Shown in pieces: positions 36,107-44,392 of a stretch of DNA of 64,000 nt. Positions within the stretch are counted from its first letter, which is position 1. Every line of letters begins with the position of its first letter. The stretch is from a virus, in the IMG/VR virus record IMGVR_UViG_3300020221_000005, positions 1 to 64,000 of that record, one strand, 5' to 3'. A model generated the notes under the pieces. It was not told the origin of the DNA. It was given only the letters and a program-made list of their open reading frames with translations, and searched no databases. Both the position numbers and the translations under genes were made by a program.

Positions 36107-36874
36107 ATGATAAAAACAGTAAAAAATATAGTAATAATGTTGATTATGTTGACAGGTTTTAATGAACTGTCAGCTGCGTCTGCAAATGCGACTAGTAATG
36201 TGGTTGCGGATCCATTAACGGCTCGTGCGGTTGCAAAGCCAGAATTTGTAGTGACTCCTAGAGTTGCGTTTGATTCTGGTTATACGACGCGTGCGAATCA
36301 TCTTGGTTTGCAATTTCAAAAGAACAGTGCGTTTGTGGCTTCCACGATTGCGTTAGAAAACTCTTTTTTGACGCCACAGTTGGGAGTTACGTATTTTATT
36401 CGTGGCGAGAACGCTGAACAGGCGGTTTTTGATGCGAATGTTTCACGTAAGCTTGGAAACGGTGCGATTGAAGTTACTGCGGTAGGTGGTGTTGAGAAGC
36501 GTATGATAGGTGGTGCGTTTAGCGATACTTTTACTGCGTATGGTGGATTTCGTTTGAACAAGTTTCCGATATTGACTACATTGGCGACTCCATATGTGAG
36601 GGTGGCGCGTGATTTTGACACGCAATTGTTTGGTGCTACCTTGGGAGTTGATCGTACTTTTACCTTGGGGCAGGTTGAGTTAACTCCTAGAGTTGAGGCA
36701 TATTTGTATGACAAGCATACAAGTTACACTGCTGGTGGTACGTTAGCTTATACCGGAGTCAAGTATTTGAAGCCATATATTGATATTGGGTATGTGACGT
36801 CTGATACGGCTTTGGCTGCACGTAGGTTTGATGGAAATTTGGCTTTTACCACTGGTGTTAAAGTAAGTTTCTAA
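36107..36874 (+). CDS. Outer-membrane-like beta-barrel protein
   Basis: 255 residues. Signal peptide MIKTVKNIVIMLIMLTGFNE then LSAASA. The mature part alternates polar and hydrophobic residues in strand-sized pieces (PEFVVTPRVAFDSGY; FTAYGGFRL; GVDRTFTLGQVELTPRVEAY) and ends in VSF, the terminal aromatic of BAM substrates. AAAAGGAAAAAAAT before the ATG is one of few Shine-Dalgarno-like sites here. Inference: a phage gene that alters the host outer membrane, for example receptor masking. A terminator follows. Confidence 0.7.
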   Translation: MIKTVKNIVIMLIMLTGFNELSAASANATSNVVADPLTARAVAKPEFVVTPRVAFDSGYTTRANHLGLQFQKNSAFVASTIALENSFLTPQLGVTYFIRGENAEQAVFDANVSRKLGNGAIEVTAVGGVEKRMIGGAFSDTFTAYGGFRLNKFPILTTLATPYVRVARDFDTQLFGATLGVDRTFTLGQVELTPRVEAYLYDKHTSYTAGGTLAYTGVKYLKPYIDIGYVTSDTALAARRFDGNLAFTTGVKVSF

Positions 36875-36902
36875 AAAGCAAGTGAAAGTTAAATAATGAG
36901 AT

Positions 36903-36939
36903 AAACCGTTGAATTTTTTCGACGGTTTATTTTTTTTTA
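36903..36939 (+). terminator. Intrinsic terminator
   Basis: AAACCGT (36903-36909) pairs with ACGGTTT (36922-36928), followed by a T run. Ends the barrel gene. Confidence 0.88.
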
Positions 36940-36954
36940 AAATATTTATTTAAT

Positions 36955-37194
36955 ATGAAAATGAAAATATCTGAATTAAAGTCTATTATAAGAGAATGTG
37001 TGCGTGAATATTTAACTGAGAATACTGATGAAGTAAGAAAAGGTACGGTTGAGTTAGAGGGAACTAATTATAATTACGAAGTTGTTGTGAAGGTGGATAT
37101 AAATTCTATTGAACCGGCTCCGTTGGACGCTGCGGATCGTGAAGCTATATCTGATATGATTGTTGCACAAATTTTGAGAGATGGAAAAAAATAG
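36955..37194 (+). CDS. Small protein with capsid-targeting-like leader
   Basis: 79 residues. Leader MKMKISELKSIIRECVREYLTE ends in LTE (an (L/I)xE site) and matches the ISELK/SELK..IRE.. leaders at 10489 and 11405. The body has a beta segment NYNYEVVVKVDINSIEPAPL. Likely a packaged internal protein precursor. tmRNA follows 30 bp later. Confidence 0.62.
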   Translation: MKMKISELKSIIRECVREYLTENTDEVRKGTVELEGTNYNYEVVVKVDINSIEPAPLDAADREAISDMIVAQILRDGKK

Positions 37195-37224
37195 ATTTAG
37201 ATTAGGCTGTTCTTTGAATTTGAT

Positions 37225-37600
37225 GGGGATGTAATGGTTTCGACAATAGTTAGAGAGAGTATTTGGCACGTCGGGGATGATAGTTGGCCTCGTAAAGAAT
37301 CTATCAAGAAGATAAACGCTAAAAACGTAATCGCATATGACTTCATTCCTGTTGAGGAAGAAGTTCTTGTTGTGGCTTAATTATAAGTCACCCATAATTA
37401 GGATGATGCACAATAGTTTTAATTATGACATTATTGTGATTGGCATTAAAAAGTGATTTAAGTTAATGTTGAAATATAAATCTTAAGATAAACAACTTTT
37501 GAGTTTTAGAATTGTTTTTACGAAAATATTAAAAACTATAAGCGTGTAGTCAGGTAATTTGTATAATTATTGGACTCGGGTTCAACTCCCGACATCTCCA
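37225..37600 (+). ncRNA. ssrA: tmRNA (ssrA)
   Basis: 5' GGGGATG and 3' CATCTCC pair as the acceptor stem; GTTTCGACA follows the 5' end as in tmRNAs, and the T arm is ACTCGGGTTCAACTCCCGA. No encoded CCA. The tag reading frame 37318-37380 begins with GCT and reads AKNVIAYDFIPVEEEVLVVA then TAA. About 376 nt, normal for one-piece tmRNA. It would rescue stalled ribosomes and tag products. The LVVA ending differs from the usual LAA. Confidence 0.92.
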
Positions 37601-37699
37601 GAGCACAGTAGAATATCACCTTCACGTTGGTTGTGCTTGAGTAACGCCGAGAATATTCTGTATTAGTTTAGATTTTACTTTAACGATCTTATTATTCCG

Positions 37700-37740
37700 T
37701 GGGCAAAGAATTTTAATTTTTGCCAATAATTTTTTTTATT
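37700..37740 (+). terminator. Terminator after tmRNA
   Basis: GGGCAAA/TTTGCC hairpin around 37702-37726, followed after a short gap by eight T. Between it and the tmRNA, AGAATAT/ATATTCT (about 37610-37660) closes another hairpin that may guide 3' processing. Confidence 0.6.
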
Positions 37741-37859
37741 TATTTTATTTAAAATAAGTTGGCAGGATATTCTTAGTATGCATATACTATGAAACAGAAT
37801 GTGAAGTATTCTTCTTTTCATAGGATACTCATTCATTCTGGTATAAATATTAAAAAAGT

Positions 37860-38126
37860 ATGAATAAGTTTATAAAATGTGAGTGTTATGGTCATTTATT
37901 GGAATTGGAATATGATCGTGAGTATAACCAGCATTATTTAACGGTTTGGAATTCTGGATTTAGTCGTAATCGATTAAGTTGGTTTAATCGTATTTGTTGG
38001 TGTTGGCAGATTTTGAAAACAGGAAATCCGTGGAATGATATGTTTATCATAAATGCGGCTGCGAAGAAAGAGATTGTGGAATTTCTTGGGCGGGATGTGA
38101 AGGATAAAATTTTATTGAAAGGTTAA
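37860..38126 (+). CDS. Conserved phage hypothetical protein
   Basis: 88 residues. KCECYGHLLELEYDREYNQH, WFNRICWCWQILKTGNPWND; a (C)xCxxHLLxxExD...WQILxxG pattern found in structural-region proteins of large phages. Role unknown. TTGGCA/TATACT lies upstream. Confidence 0.62.
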   Translation: MNKFIKCECYGHLLELEYDREYNQHYLTVWNSGFSRNRLSWFNRICWCWQILKTGNPWNDMFIINAAAKKEIVEFLGRDVKDKILLKG

Positions 38127-38128
38127 TT

Positions 38129-38272
38129 ATGGATAATATTTACATGGAAGACGTTGATTATGCGATTGGTAATGAGGTTAAGTTAGAGAAGATCAAGCAA
38201 TTGATTATTGCATCGGACGGTGATAAAAAAGCGTTATTATTGGCGATTGAGAAGATTGTATTTGACAAGTAG
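38129..38272 (+). CDS. Small acidic hypothetical protein
   Basis: 47 residues, MDNIYMEDVDYAIGNEVKLE and a helical C-terminus. Two nucleotides after the previous stop, so same operon. Confidence 0.5.
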   Translation: MDNIYMEDVDYAIGNEVKLEKIKQLIIASDGDKKALLLAIEKIVFDK

Positions 38273-38297
38273 AAAGTTAATGTTAGAGTGAGGTTGT

Positions 38298-38525
38298 ATG
38301 AGTGATACGAAAAAAAATACTAATAAAAAACAAAATCAGGGTAATAAGAGCAACGTTAATATTAAGAAGTATTGCGTTATTAGGGATGGTCATCGAGTAT
38401 CTGATCGAGATTATGATACTAAAGAGTTGGCGATTTCCGAGTATGATTATTGGAATCGGCTGACTTTGAATTGGGATCCTACGTCAAAGGTTTCGATTTC
38501 TGATCGGCATAATTTAAAAAAGTAA
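38298..38525 (+). CDS. Small basic hypothetical protein
   Basis: 75 residues; Asn/Lys-rich head MSDTKKNTNKKQNQGNKSNV, then a folded-looking KKYCVIRDGHRVSDRDYDTK. Ends the operon before a terminator. Confidence 0.58.
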   Translation: MSDTKKNTNKKQNQGNKSNVNIKKYCVIRDGHRVSDRDYDTKELAISEYDYWNRLTLNWDPTSKVSISDRHNLKK

Positions 38526-38547
38526 GCAAAGTAAAATTTATTTTGAG

Positions 38548-38577
38548 TCCGGCCTGATTTGGGTCGGATTTTTTTTT
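38548..38577 (+). terminator. Intrinsic terminator
   Basis: TCCGGCC and GGGTCGGA pair imperfectly, followed by nine T. Confidence 0.82.
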
Positions 38578-38631
38578 GCAATAATTCATTTAACGTATTT
38601 TTTTTAGATATTTATTATTGGTATTCATTTT

Positions 38632-38946
38632 ATGAATAAATTTAAATATACGCCGTTGATTTTACCATCGGATGACGAGCAGCTTCAAGCCTACATAAAA
38701 AATCATCGTTTAGTTTTATTGGAGAACGTAATTGAATCGATTAATCATTCGATTGATAAAAGTTTATCTGTCGTTGAAGTTTTCAAATTTGAGAATAGCG
38801 ATTTTATTGTTACGTTAGATCGTAAGAATTTTTTATGCAATATTAAAGAGATATATGATTATTGTATTGAAAATGAGCATTATGAGTTATGCAATAAAAT
38901 TAAAAAAATAAATGTAAGGTTAAACAACAAGTATGAAAAAACATAA
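38632..38946 (+). CDS. Hypothetical protein upstream of PhoH
   Basis: 104 residues, alpha/beta (RLVLLENVIESINHSIDKSL; FIVTLDRKNFLCNIKEIYDY). Overlaps the PhoH-like gene by 14 bases, implying coupling. Not recognised. Confidence 0.62.
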   Translation: MNKFKYTPLILPSDDEQLQAYIKNHRLVLLENVIESINHSIDKSLSVVEVFKFENSDFIVTLDRKNFLCNIKEIYDYCIENEHYELCNKIKKINVRLNNKYEKT

Positions 38947-39652
38947 ACTTATCGATCGTAGTTCACACGTTCATCAGGATAAAAAGATTTCATTAAAAAT
39001 AAACATAAAAGAACAGCAAATTTTAACTGACAAGCAGAAATTGTTTTTGGAATTGGCGTTAAATAAAGAAAGCAAGATAATTTTTGTTTCTGGTCCGGCT
39101 GGCACGAGCAAAACATATCTTGCGATATTGAGTGCGTTAAAGTTATTAAATGATCGTAAGGTTAGTGATTTGCTTTATATTAGAAGTGCGGTAGAGAGTA
39201 GTGATAGCAAGTTGGGTTTTTTACCTGGAGAAAGTCACGAAAAAATGGCGCCATATTTGCAACCATTGATTGACAAGCTTGAGGAATTTTTAAATAGAAG
39301 CGACATTGATTTTTTGCAAAAGAATGAACATATTGATTCTGTGCCGGTAGGATTTTTGCGTGGGTTGAATTGGAATGCTAAAGTTATTATTTCAGATGAG
39401 TCGCAGAACATGACTACTAAAGAATTGGTGACATTGGTAACCAGAGTTGGAGAGTTCAGCAAATTATTTATATTAGGTGATCCGGATCAATCTGATATTG
39501 GAAACAAGAGTGGGTTTAAAAAAATGATTGAATTGTTTTCGGATGAAGATAGTCGAGAAAACGGAGTATATACTTTTGAATTTACTGAGGATGACATTGT
39601 TAGGTCTAAACTGGTTAAATTTTTAATTAAAAAAATGAAAAAGATGGGTTAA
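38933..39652 (+). CDS. phoH: PhoH-like ATPase
   Basis: 239 residues. Walker A GPAGTSKT (54-61) and Walker B IISDESQ (152-158) with the PhoH-typical LYIRSAVESSDSKLGFLPGE and GDPDQSDI. PhoH-like genes are common in large myophages; proposed roles are RNA-related ATPase or stress functions. Confidence 0.92.
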   Translation: MKKHKLIDRSSHVHQDKKISLKINIKEQQILTDKQKLFLELALNKESKIIFVSGPAGTSKTYLAILSALKLLNDRKVSDLLYIRSAVESSDSKLGFLPGESHEKMAPYLQPLIDKLEEFLNRSDIDFLQKNEHIDSVPVGFLRGLNWNAKVIISDESQNMTTKELVTLVTRVGEFSKLFILGDPDQSDIGNKSGFKKMIELFSDEDSRENGVYTFEFTEDDIVRSKLVKFLIKKMKKMG

Positions 39653-39673
39653 AGACTATTTATCTTCTGATAT

Positions 39674-41485
39674 ATGTCTAATAAAAAAATTACTGAATTG
39701 ACTCCAATGACGTCTGGAAGTCTTGATCCTCAGGACTTATTAGTGGTGGTAGATAGAAGCTTCTCTGAGACCAAAAACATGAGCATACATGAGTTTTCTG
39801 GATATTTGTCCAAAAAAGTCATACCCGAAGAAGCCGTTCACGCATTAAATGCGGAATCGGCTGAAATTTCTACTGTGTCAGAAAGAGCATTTATAGCAGA
39901 CAGTGCTTTAACAGCAAACACCGCGTCTTTTTCTGATAAAGCGGAACTATCTAGTGTGGCAGAGGTCGGCGGAACTCCTTTTAATTCGTTCCTCATACGT
40001 TCTTATACAACGCAAAACAGAGACGCTTTGCAGTTCACCACCAAAAACGGAAGTATTATATATAATTCCGATACATCGGCATTTCAAGTGTTTGAAGGTG
40101 GTGTGTGGAAAAATTTAATAGTTAATTCTGCTGGAGATGGTAATTTTACCAATTTAACGGCGAGCAACATTCTTGCAATCAGTGCAATCAGTGGCAGTAC
40201 GTTGCATGGCACCACATCGATCACGTCGCCGATAGGCAACTTCACCAACCTTACATCGAACAATCTTACAGCGAACAATATTACATCTCCAACCGAAGCC
40301 TACGAAGCACGTATTGGAAATCCAAACCAAATAGCTCAGTTTCTTTATAGAAAAAATCAACCAAATTTTCTTAATGATAATCAAATAAATGCACTTGATT
40401 ACTCATATGCGTCAGTTGTAATAGCAGCAACTGGCTCTGAAAATCTTGGAGGATTAAATATGGCGTTGGCAATTGGCGGAACCAGACGTGCAAAAAACGT
40501 GTTTCAGACAACCGGCGAATTAGGATTTCACATATTTGATAAAGCTGATCAAAAATTATCACAAAGCTTGATTGCATCTATAGGAGCATTTGCCGAATCT
40601 ACTGCTAGTGGAGACAGAGGTGGAAATTTGGCATTTTTTACGGTAAAATCTGGATCCAATAACAATTCTCCAAAAGAAGCAAGAGTCGTAATTACACATG
40701 ATGGAAAATTTGGAGTGGGAATAGTTCCAACAGCGTCAATGGGCGTGTGCACAATAAGAGGAGACTCGTCCGTATTTAATGTTTTATCCAGCAGTGTGTT
40801 ACACGTAATTAAACATGATGCGGAGTTGGGATTTGACGCGGGAATTTATATCTCGTCAAATCCCCATAATCAAAACGCAGGAAGAGGTGGAGGTATTACA
40901 TTTCAAAATTCCGATGTTTGTACTGCAGGTATTTATGGTTTAAGAACCTGCGGGCAGACGGGTGGACCTACCAATTGTTGGGGTAGCGCATTATCATTTT
41001 ACACACATAATGACGTGGACTATAACGTATTTAACAGTACATTTACTGAAAAGATGCGTATCAATCATAAGGGTGATGTTAATATTCATAGTGGAAGTCT
41101 CAATGTCAATAGTGGAAGTCTCAATGTTAATGGTCAAATTGCAGGAAAATTTTTCACCTTGCCTGGTACGTTTGGCAATGCAAGCGTAACAACCGCTTCA
41201 GTTACAGCTTCTACTAATAGTGTGTTACAAATGACTGTAAGCGGCACATTTGCTATAATGATAACTTCTTCTGCGATTCCTTCGGCTGGCTCAAATTTTA
41301 CTTTAATTTTAAACCATACTAGTCCTGGTTATACTGGAGCAATTACATTTTCGGCAGGTCAATTTGCTACCGGCAGTAACTACGTTCCTACGTCAACTTT
41401 AGTCAGACGTTCTGTTTTTGTTTTCGTTTCTGATGGATCCAAGCTTCTTGAATGTTCTAGAAATACGGGTATTACTTCTTCCTGA
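39674..41485 (+). CDS. Tail fibre or virion appendage protein
   Basis: 603 residues. N-terminus KITELTPMTSGSLDPQDLLV then VVD resembles attachment modules of phage fibres. About 45-110 is Ala/Ser rich. NGSIIYNSDTSAFQVFEGGV (then W) is a common fibre motif; repeats NITS/NLTS/GSL follow, and a C-terminal beta domain ends at SDGSKLLECSR. First gene of the late block and first with AGA- and ATA-rich codons. Confidence 0.75.
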   Translation: MSNKKITELTPMTSGSLDPQDLLVVVDRSFSETKNMSIHEFSGYLSKKVIPEEAVHALNAESAEISTVSERAFIADSALTANTASFSDKAELSSVAEVGGTPFNSFLIRSYTTQNRDALQFTTKNGSIIYNSDTSAFQVFEGGVWKNLIVNSAGDGNFTNLTASNILAISAISGSTLHGTTSITSPIGNFTNLTSNNLTANNITSPTEAYEARIGNPNQIAQFLYRKNQPNFLNDNQINALDYSYASVVIAATGSENLGGLNMALAIGGTRRAKNVFQTTGELGFHIFDKADQKLSQSLIASIGAFAESTASGDRGGNLAFFTVKSGSNNNSPKEARVVITHDGKFGVGIVPTASMGVCTIRGDSSVFNVLSSSVLHVIKHDAELGFDAGIYISSNPHNQNAGRGGGITFQNSDVCTAGIYGLRTCGQTGGPTNCWGSALSFYTHNDVDYNVFNSTFTEKMRINHKGDVNIHSGSLNVNSGSLNVNGQIAGKFFTLPGTFGNASVTTASVTASTNSVLQMTVSGTFAIMITSSAIPSAGSNFTLILNHTSPGYTGAITFSAGQFATGSNYVPTSTLVRRSVFVFVSDGSKLLECSRNTGITSS

Positions 41486-41507
41486 TTAAGTCTTGATAAT
41501 AATTTGT

Positions 41508-41654
41508 ATGGATTCTAACAATAAAAGTATAGATGATCTTTTAGAAGAAATTTTAAAAATTTCATTTGAGAAGGCAAAGAATGGAGACGTTGATTTTGCT
41601 AAAATTAATGAGTTGGCGTATATTATAAAGAAAAAGTTATTGTATTTAAAATAA
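41508..41654 (+). CDS. Small hypothetical protein
   Basis: 48 residues, MDSNNKSIDDLLEEILKISF and a basic C-terminus; helical. Between the fibre gene and the HD hydrolase. Confidence 0.5.
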   Translation: MDSNNKSIDDLLEEILKISFEKAKNGDVDFAKINELAYIIKKKLLYLK

Positions 41655-41689
41655 GTTGAATAGTTATTGAATTGAGTTAATATGGGCGG

Positions 41690-42352
41690 ATGAAAGAATA
41701 TACTGAGGTTGAATTACAAACAAACTACGAAAATTTTTTATCTTTAATAAAGTCTTTATTTTCGGGAGAGAGACTTGAAAGGTTGTTATATTTATACGAT
41801 GAAGATCAGTTTGGATTGCGTTTGATTACCGCGCCGGCTTCTTCAAAGTTACATTTTCACAATGCATATATTGGTGGTTATTTGGATCATATTAATAATG
41901 TATATCGGGCGTCTTTGGGGGTAAAGAAGTTGTGGGAAGTGATGGGGGCTACGATAGATTTTACGGATGAGGAGTTGGCGTTTTCGGCGTTGCATCACGA
42001 TTTAGGAAAGTTGGGTGACAAGCAGCAGGGAGAGTATTATTTGCCACAGGATAACGATTGGTATATTAAAAATCGTGGTGAGGCATTTAAATTTAATTCA
42101 AATTTGCAATATATGGATGTTGCGGATAGGGCGTTATATATTTTGCAGCAATATCAAATTAAGTGTAGTTGGAGAGAAACTTTGGCTATAAAGTTGTCGG
42201 ATGGTTTATATAATGAGGCGAACACTTCTTATTTAAAGAATTACAATAATGATCATGATTTAAAAAGCAATCTTCCTAGAATTATTCACCATGCGGATTA
42301 TTTGGCGTGTAGGGTTGAATATGACGCGTGGAATTCTGTTAAAAATTCTTGA
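41690..42352 (+). CDS. HD-domain phosphohydrolase
   Basis: 220 residues. Metal ligands in HD order: H67 in GGYLDHINN, HHDLGK (102-107), a later HHADY (about 199-203). Similar proteins occur in late regions of large myophages. Substrate unknown, possibly a nucleotide or cyclic nucleotide signal. Confidence 0.82.
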   Translation: MKEYTEVELQTNYENFLSLIKSLFSGERLERLLYLYDEDQFGLRLITAPASSKLHFHNAYIGGYLDHINNVYRASLGVKKLWEVMGATIDFTDEELAFSALHHDLGKLGDKQQGEYYLPQDNDWYIKNRGEAFKFNSNLQYMDVADRALYILQQYQIKCSWRETLAIKLSDGLYNEANTSYLKNYNNDHDLKSNLPRIIHHADYLACRVEYDAWNSVKNS

Positions 42353-42450
42353 TATAATATTATTTTGGTATATATGTATATATGTCAACACCTATGTTGG
42401 GTTGGCACAGATGTATATCCATGTGGAGTACATAAATAGAAAGATAAAAT

Positions 42451-42930
42451 ATGAATATTATAAAAAACAATCCGTTATTTCGTTACACATCTCGCGATGA
42501 ATTTTTGACACCCTTTGATAAAATCTTTGATGATTTTTATAAAGCTACTTCTCCGAATTTTGGCAAGGAATTTGGGGTAGATTTTTTTGAAAAGGGTGCA
42601 TATCCTAAGATAAATGTGACCGAGTACGAAAATTTGGTGATTATAGAGGCTGGTATTCCTGGTTTGACTAAAGCTGATATTAATGTGGAGATAGAAACGG
42701 GAGTGTTAACTATTACAGGAAATAAAGTTTCAAAAAATAACACAAACGATGTAATATGTAATTCGTATCGTGAATTAAAGCATAGTAGTTTTGTTCGTAG
42801 TTTTAGTTTGAGTGAAAATATTGATACTGATACAGTTGATGCGAAAGTTGAAAATGGGTTATTAACTATTGTGTTAAAAAAGTTAAAACCGACTAATATT
42901 TCCAACAAGAAAAAGGTTAATATTAGTTAA
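42451..42930 (+). CDS. hsp20: Hsp20 small heat-shock protein
   Basis: 159 residues. Alpha-crystallin domain about 48-145: INVTEYENLVIIEAGIPGLT, KADINVEIETGVLTITG, then VENGLLTIVLKK at the end. A holdase chaperone; phage Hsp20 proteins are known in cyanophages and other myophages and may assist virion assembly. A strong terminator follows. Confidence 0.9.
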   Translation: MNIIKNNPLFRYTSRDEFLTPFDKIFDDFYKATSPNFGKEFGVDFFEKGAYPKINVTEYENLVIIEAGIPGLTKADINVEIETGVLTITGNKVSKNNTNDVICNSYRELKHSSFVRSFSLSENIDTDTVDAKVENGLLTIVLKKLKPTNISNKKKVNIS

Positions 42931-42954
42931 AAATAAAGGTTATATTTGACCTTT

Positions 42955-42984
42955 AACCCTCGATCAAATCGAGGGTTTTTTTAT
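42955..42984 (+). terminator. Intrinsic terminator after hsp20
   Basis: AACCCTCGAT pairs perfectly with ATCGAGGGTT over a 3-nt loop, then TTTTT. Confidence 0.9.
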
Positions 42985-43004
42985 TTTTACACTATTTATA
43001 AAAT

Positions 43005-43805
43005 ATGAATAAGTTTAATTTTAAAAATTTGGTAGGAATTACTTCATTATTTATTGCTGCGTGTGCGGCATATTTTTCTATAATTGGAATTGCGATGTTA
43101 TTTTCTGGTTCTAAACAATCGGCTATAATCATGGCATTTTCGTTAGAGTTAGGTAAATTAGTAGCGACGAGTTATTTATTTAGATATTGGCAAGACACAC
43201 GCCGGCTTTTAAAGTTTTATTTAACACTGAGTGTTATTGTATTAATGTTTATAACGTCATTGGGTATCTTTGGTTATTTAAGTGCATCGTATCAACGGTC
43301 TTCGTTGGCAGATAAGGCTAACGAGGAAAAAATTCAAATATATGAATCTAAGAAAACCTCATATGTTGATAAAATTTCACAATCGAAATCGAGAATAAAA
43401 AGTCTTGAAGATTTGCGGATCTCACAGGAACGTAGATTGAGTGAGGCGATGACGAATATATTTATAGCTAGAAATCCTATTCAGCTACAGGAGATACAGT
43501 CTCAAACGGTGGAGTTAATTTCTAGCAACGAAAAAAGTATTGAGGGAGAAAACAAAAAAATTCAAGATGCCAACGATGAAATTTTTAAGTTAAATGAGAC
43601 TATTAATCAGTTTAAATTATCGGGAAGAGAACAAAGTGATATAATTACCTTTAAATTTGTGGCAGATGAATTTAATTTAACGATGGATAGAGTAGTAAAG
43701 TGGTTTATTTCTATATTAATATCAGTTTTTGATCCGTTGGCTATTTGTTTGTTATTGGCGTATAACAACATTATATTTTTGGAAGACAAAAAAAAAATAA
43801 TATAG
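43005..43805 (+). CDS. Membrane protein with periplasmic coiled coil
   Basis: 266 residues. Hydrophobic spans near 10-32, 38-58, 68-92 and 234-256, with a coiled coil of about 120 residues between the third and fourth (ESKKTSYVDKISQSKSRIKS and onward). Similar multi-span proteins occur in large myophages; role unknown. The gene ends just after an A10 run; a -1 shift there would add about 45 residues. Confidence 0.7.
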   Translation: MNKFNFKNLVGITSLFIAACAAYFSIIGIAMLFSGSKQSAIIMAFSLELGKLVATSYLFRYWQDTRRLLKFYLTLSVIVLMFITSLGIFGYLSASYQRSSLADKANEEKIQIYESKKTSYVDKISQSKSRIKSLEDLRISQERRLSEAMTNIFIARNPIQLQEIQSQTVELISSNEKSIEGENKKIQDANDEIFKLNETINQFKLSGREQSDIITFKFVADEFNLTMDRVVKWFISILISVFDPLAICLLLAYNNIIFLEDKKKII

Positions 43806-43933
43806 TTGGAGAGAAAATTATTGACAATAAAAGTTTACATAATACTGTAGGAAGAAATCTGAATGCGTCTAATGCTAAATATAAAAACGTTAGAAAGCAT
43901 GATATTTTTTCTAGATTGTTTAGAAATAATTGA
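43806..43933 (+). other. Open -1 frame after A10 run
   Basis: From the A10 run at 43788-43797 the -1 frame is open to TGA 43931-43933, reading NNIVGEKIIDNKSLHNTVGR and a basic end (VRKHDIFSRLFRNN). No ATG at its beginning. Either a programmed frameshift extension of the membrane protein or a homopolymer sequencing error. Confidence 0.4.
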
Positions 43934-43967
43934 TTTTGGAAAAAGATTTTAATATATAGTTTATATT

Positions 43968-44105
43968 ATGGGTGATGAAAATATAACTGAGGTTTTAAGA
44001 TTATTAAAGAAATCAATCAAAACAAAAGATTGGGAGTATGTTTTGGAGTCGATAGACTATCTAGAAGAATATGTCGAAGACGATTCAGACGATGAAAAAT
44101 ACTAA
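43968..44105 (+). CDS. Small acidic protein
   Basis: 45 residues, MGDENITEVLRLLKKSIKTK and an acidic end (EEYVEDDSDDEKY). Five nucleotides before the next start. Not recognised. Confidence 0.55.
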   Translation: MGDENITEVLRLLKKSIKTKDWEYVLESIDYLEEYVEDDSDDEKY

Positions 44106-44110
44106 TTTAA

Positions 44111-44392
44111 ATGGATCATATTTTACTTATATTGTTTATAATTTCTTTAATTGGAAATATTATATTATTTAAGTTATTTCGTATAAATTTAACTAAAGTG
44201 GATATTTACGAAGCTTGGATTTTAGGATATAAAAATCAAATTGAAGAAACGTATCAGGCGTTAAAATTTGTAGATGAAAAACAAATATTTGAAAAAGATG
44301 ATGAAGTTGGTTTTGTATTTTCTGACATATTGAAAATTATCAAAGATTTAAGGACTAAAATTTATGAAGAAGAAACTACTAAAGAAGAATAA
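44111..44392 (+). CDS. Small membrane-anchored phage protein
   Basis: 93 residues. N-terminal span HILLILFIISLIGNIILF, then a helical cytoplasmic part with EKDDEVGFVFSDILKII, a pattern (FExDDEVGxxF) common in T4-like phages just before gp55. Function unknown. Confidence 0.68.
   Translation: MDHILLILFIISLIGNIILFKLFRINLTKVDIYEAWILGYKNQIEETYQALKFVDEKQIFEKDDEVGFVFSDILKIIKDLRTKIYEEETTKEE

Noticed and set aside
37789-37863. 24-codon ORF overlapping 37860 as ATGA
   Set aside because: Its ATG directly abuts the -10 box TATACT, so the transcript would start inside it; not a leaderless mini-ORF by the rule seen elsewhere.
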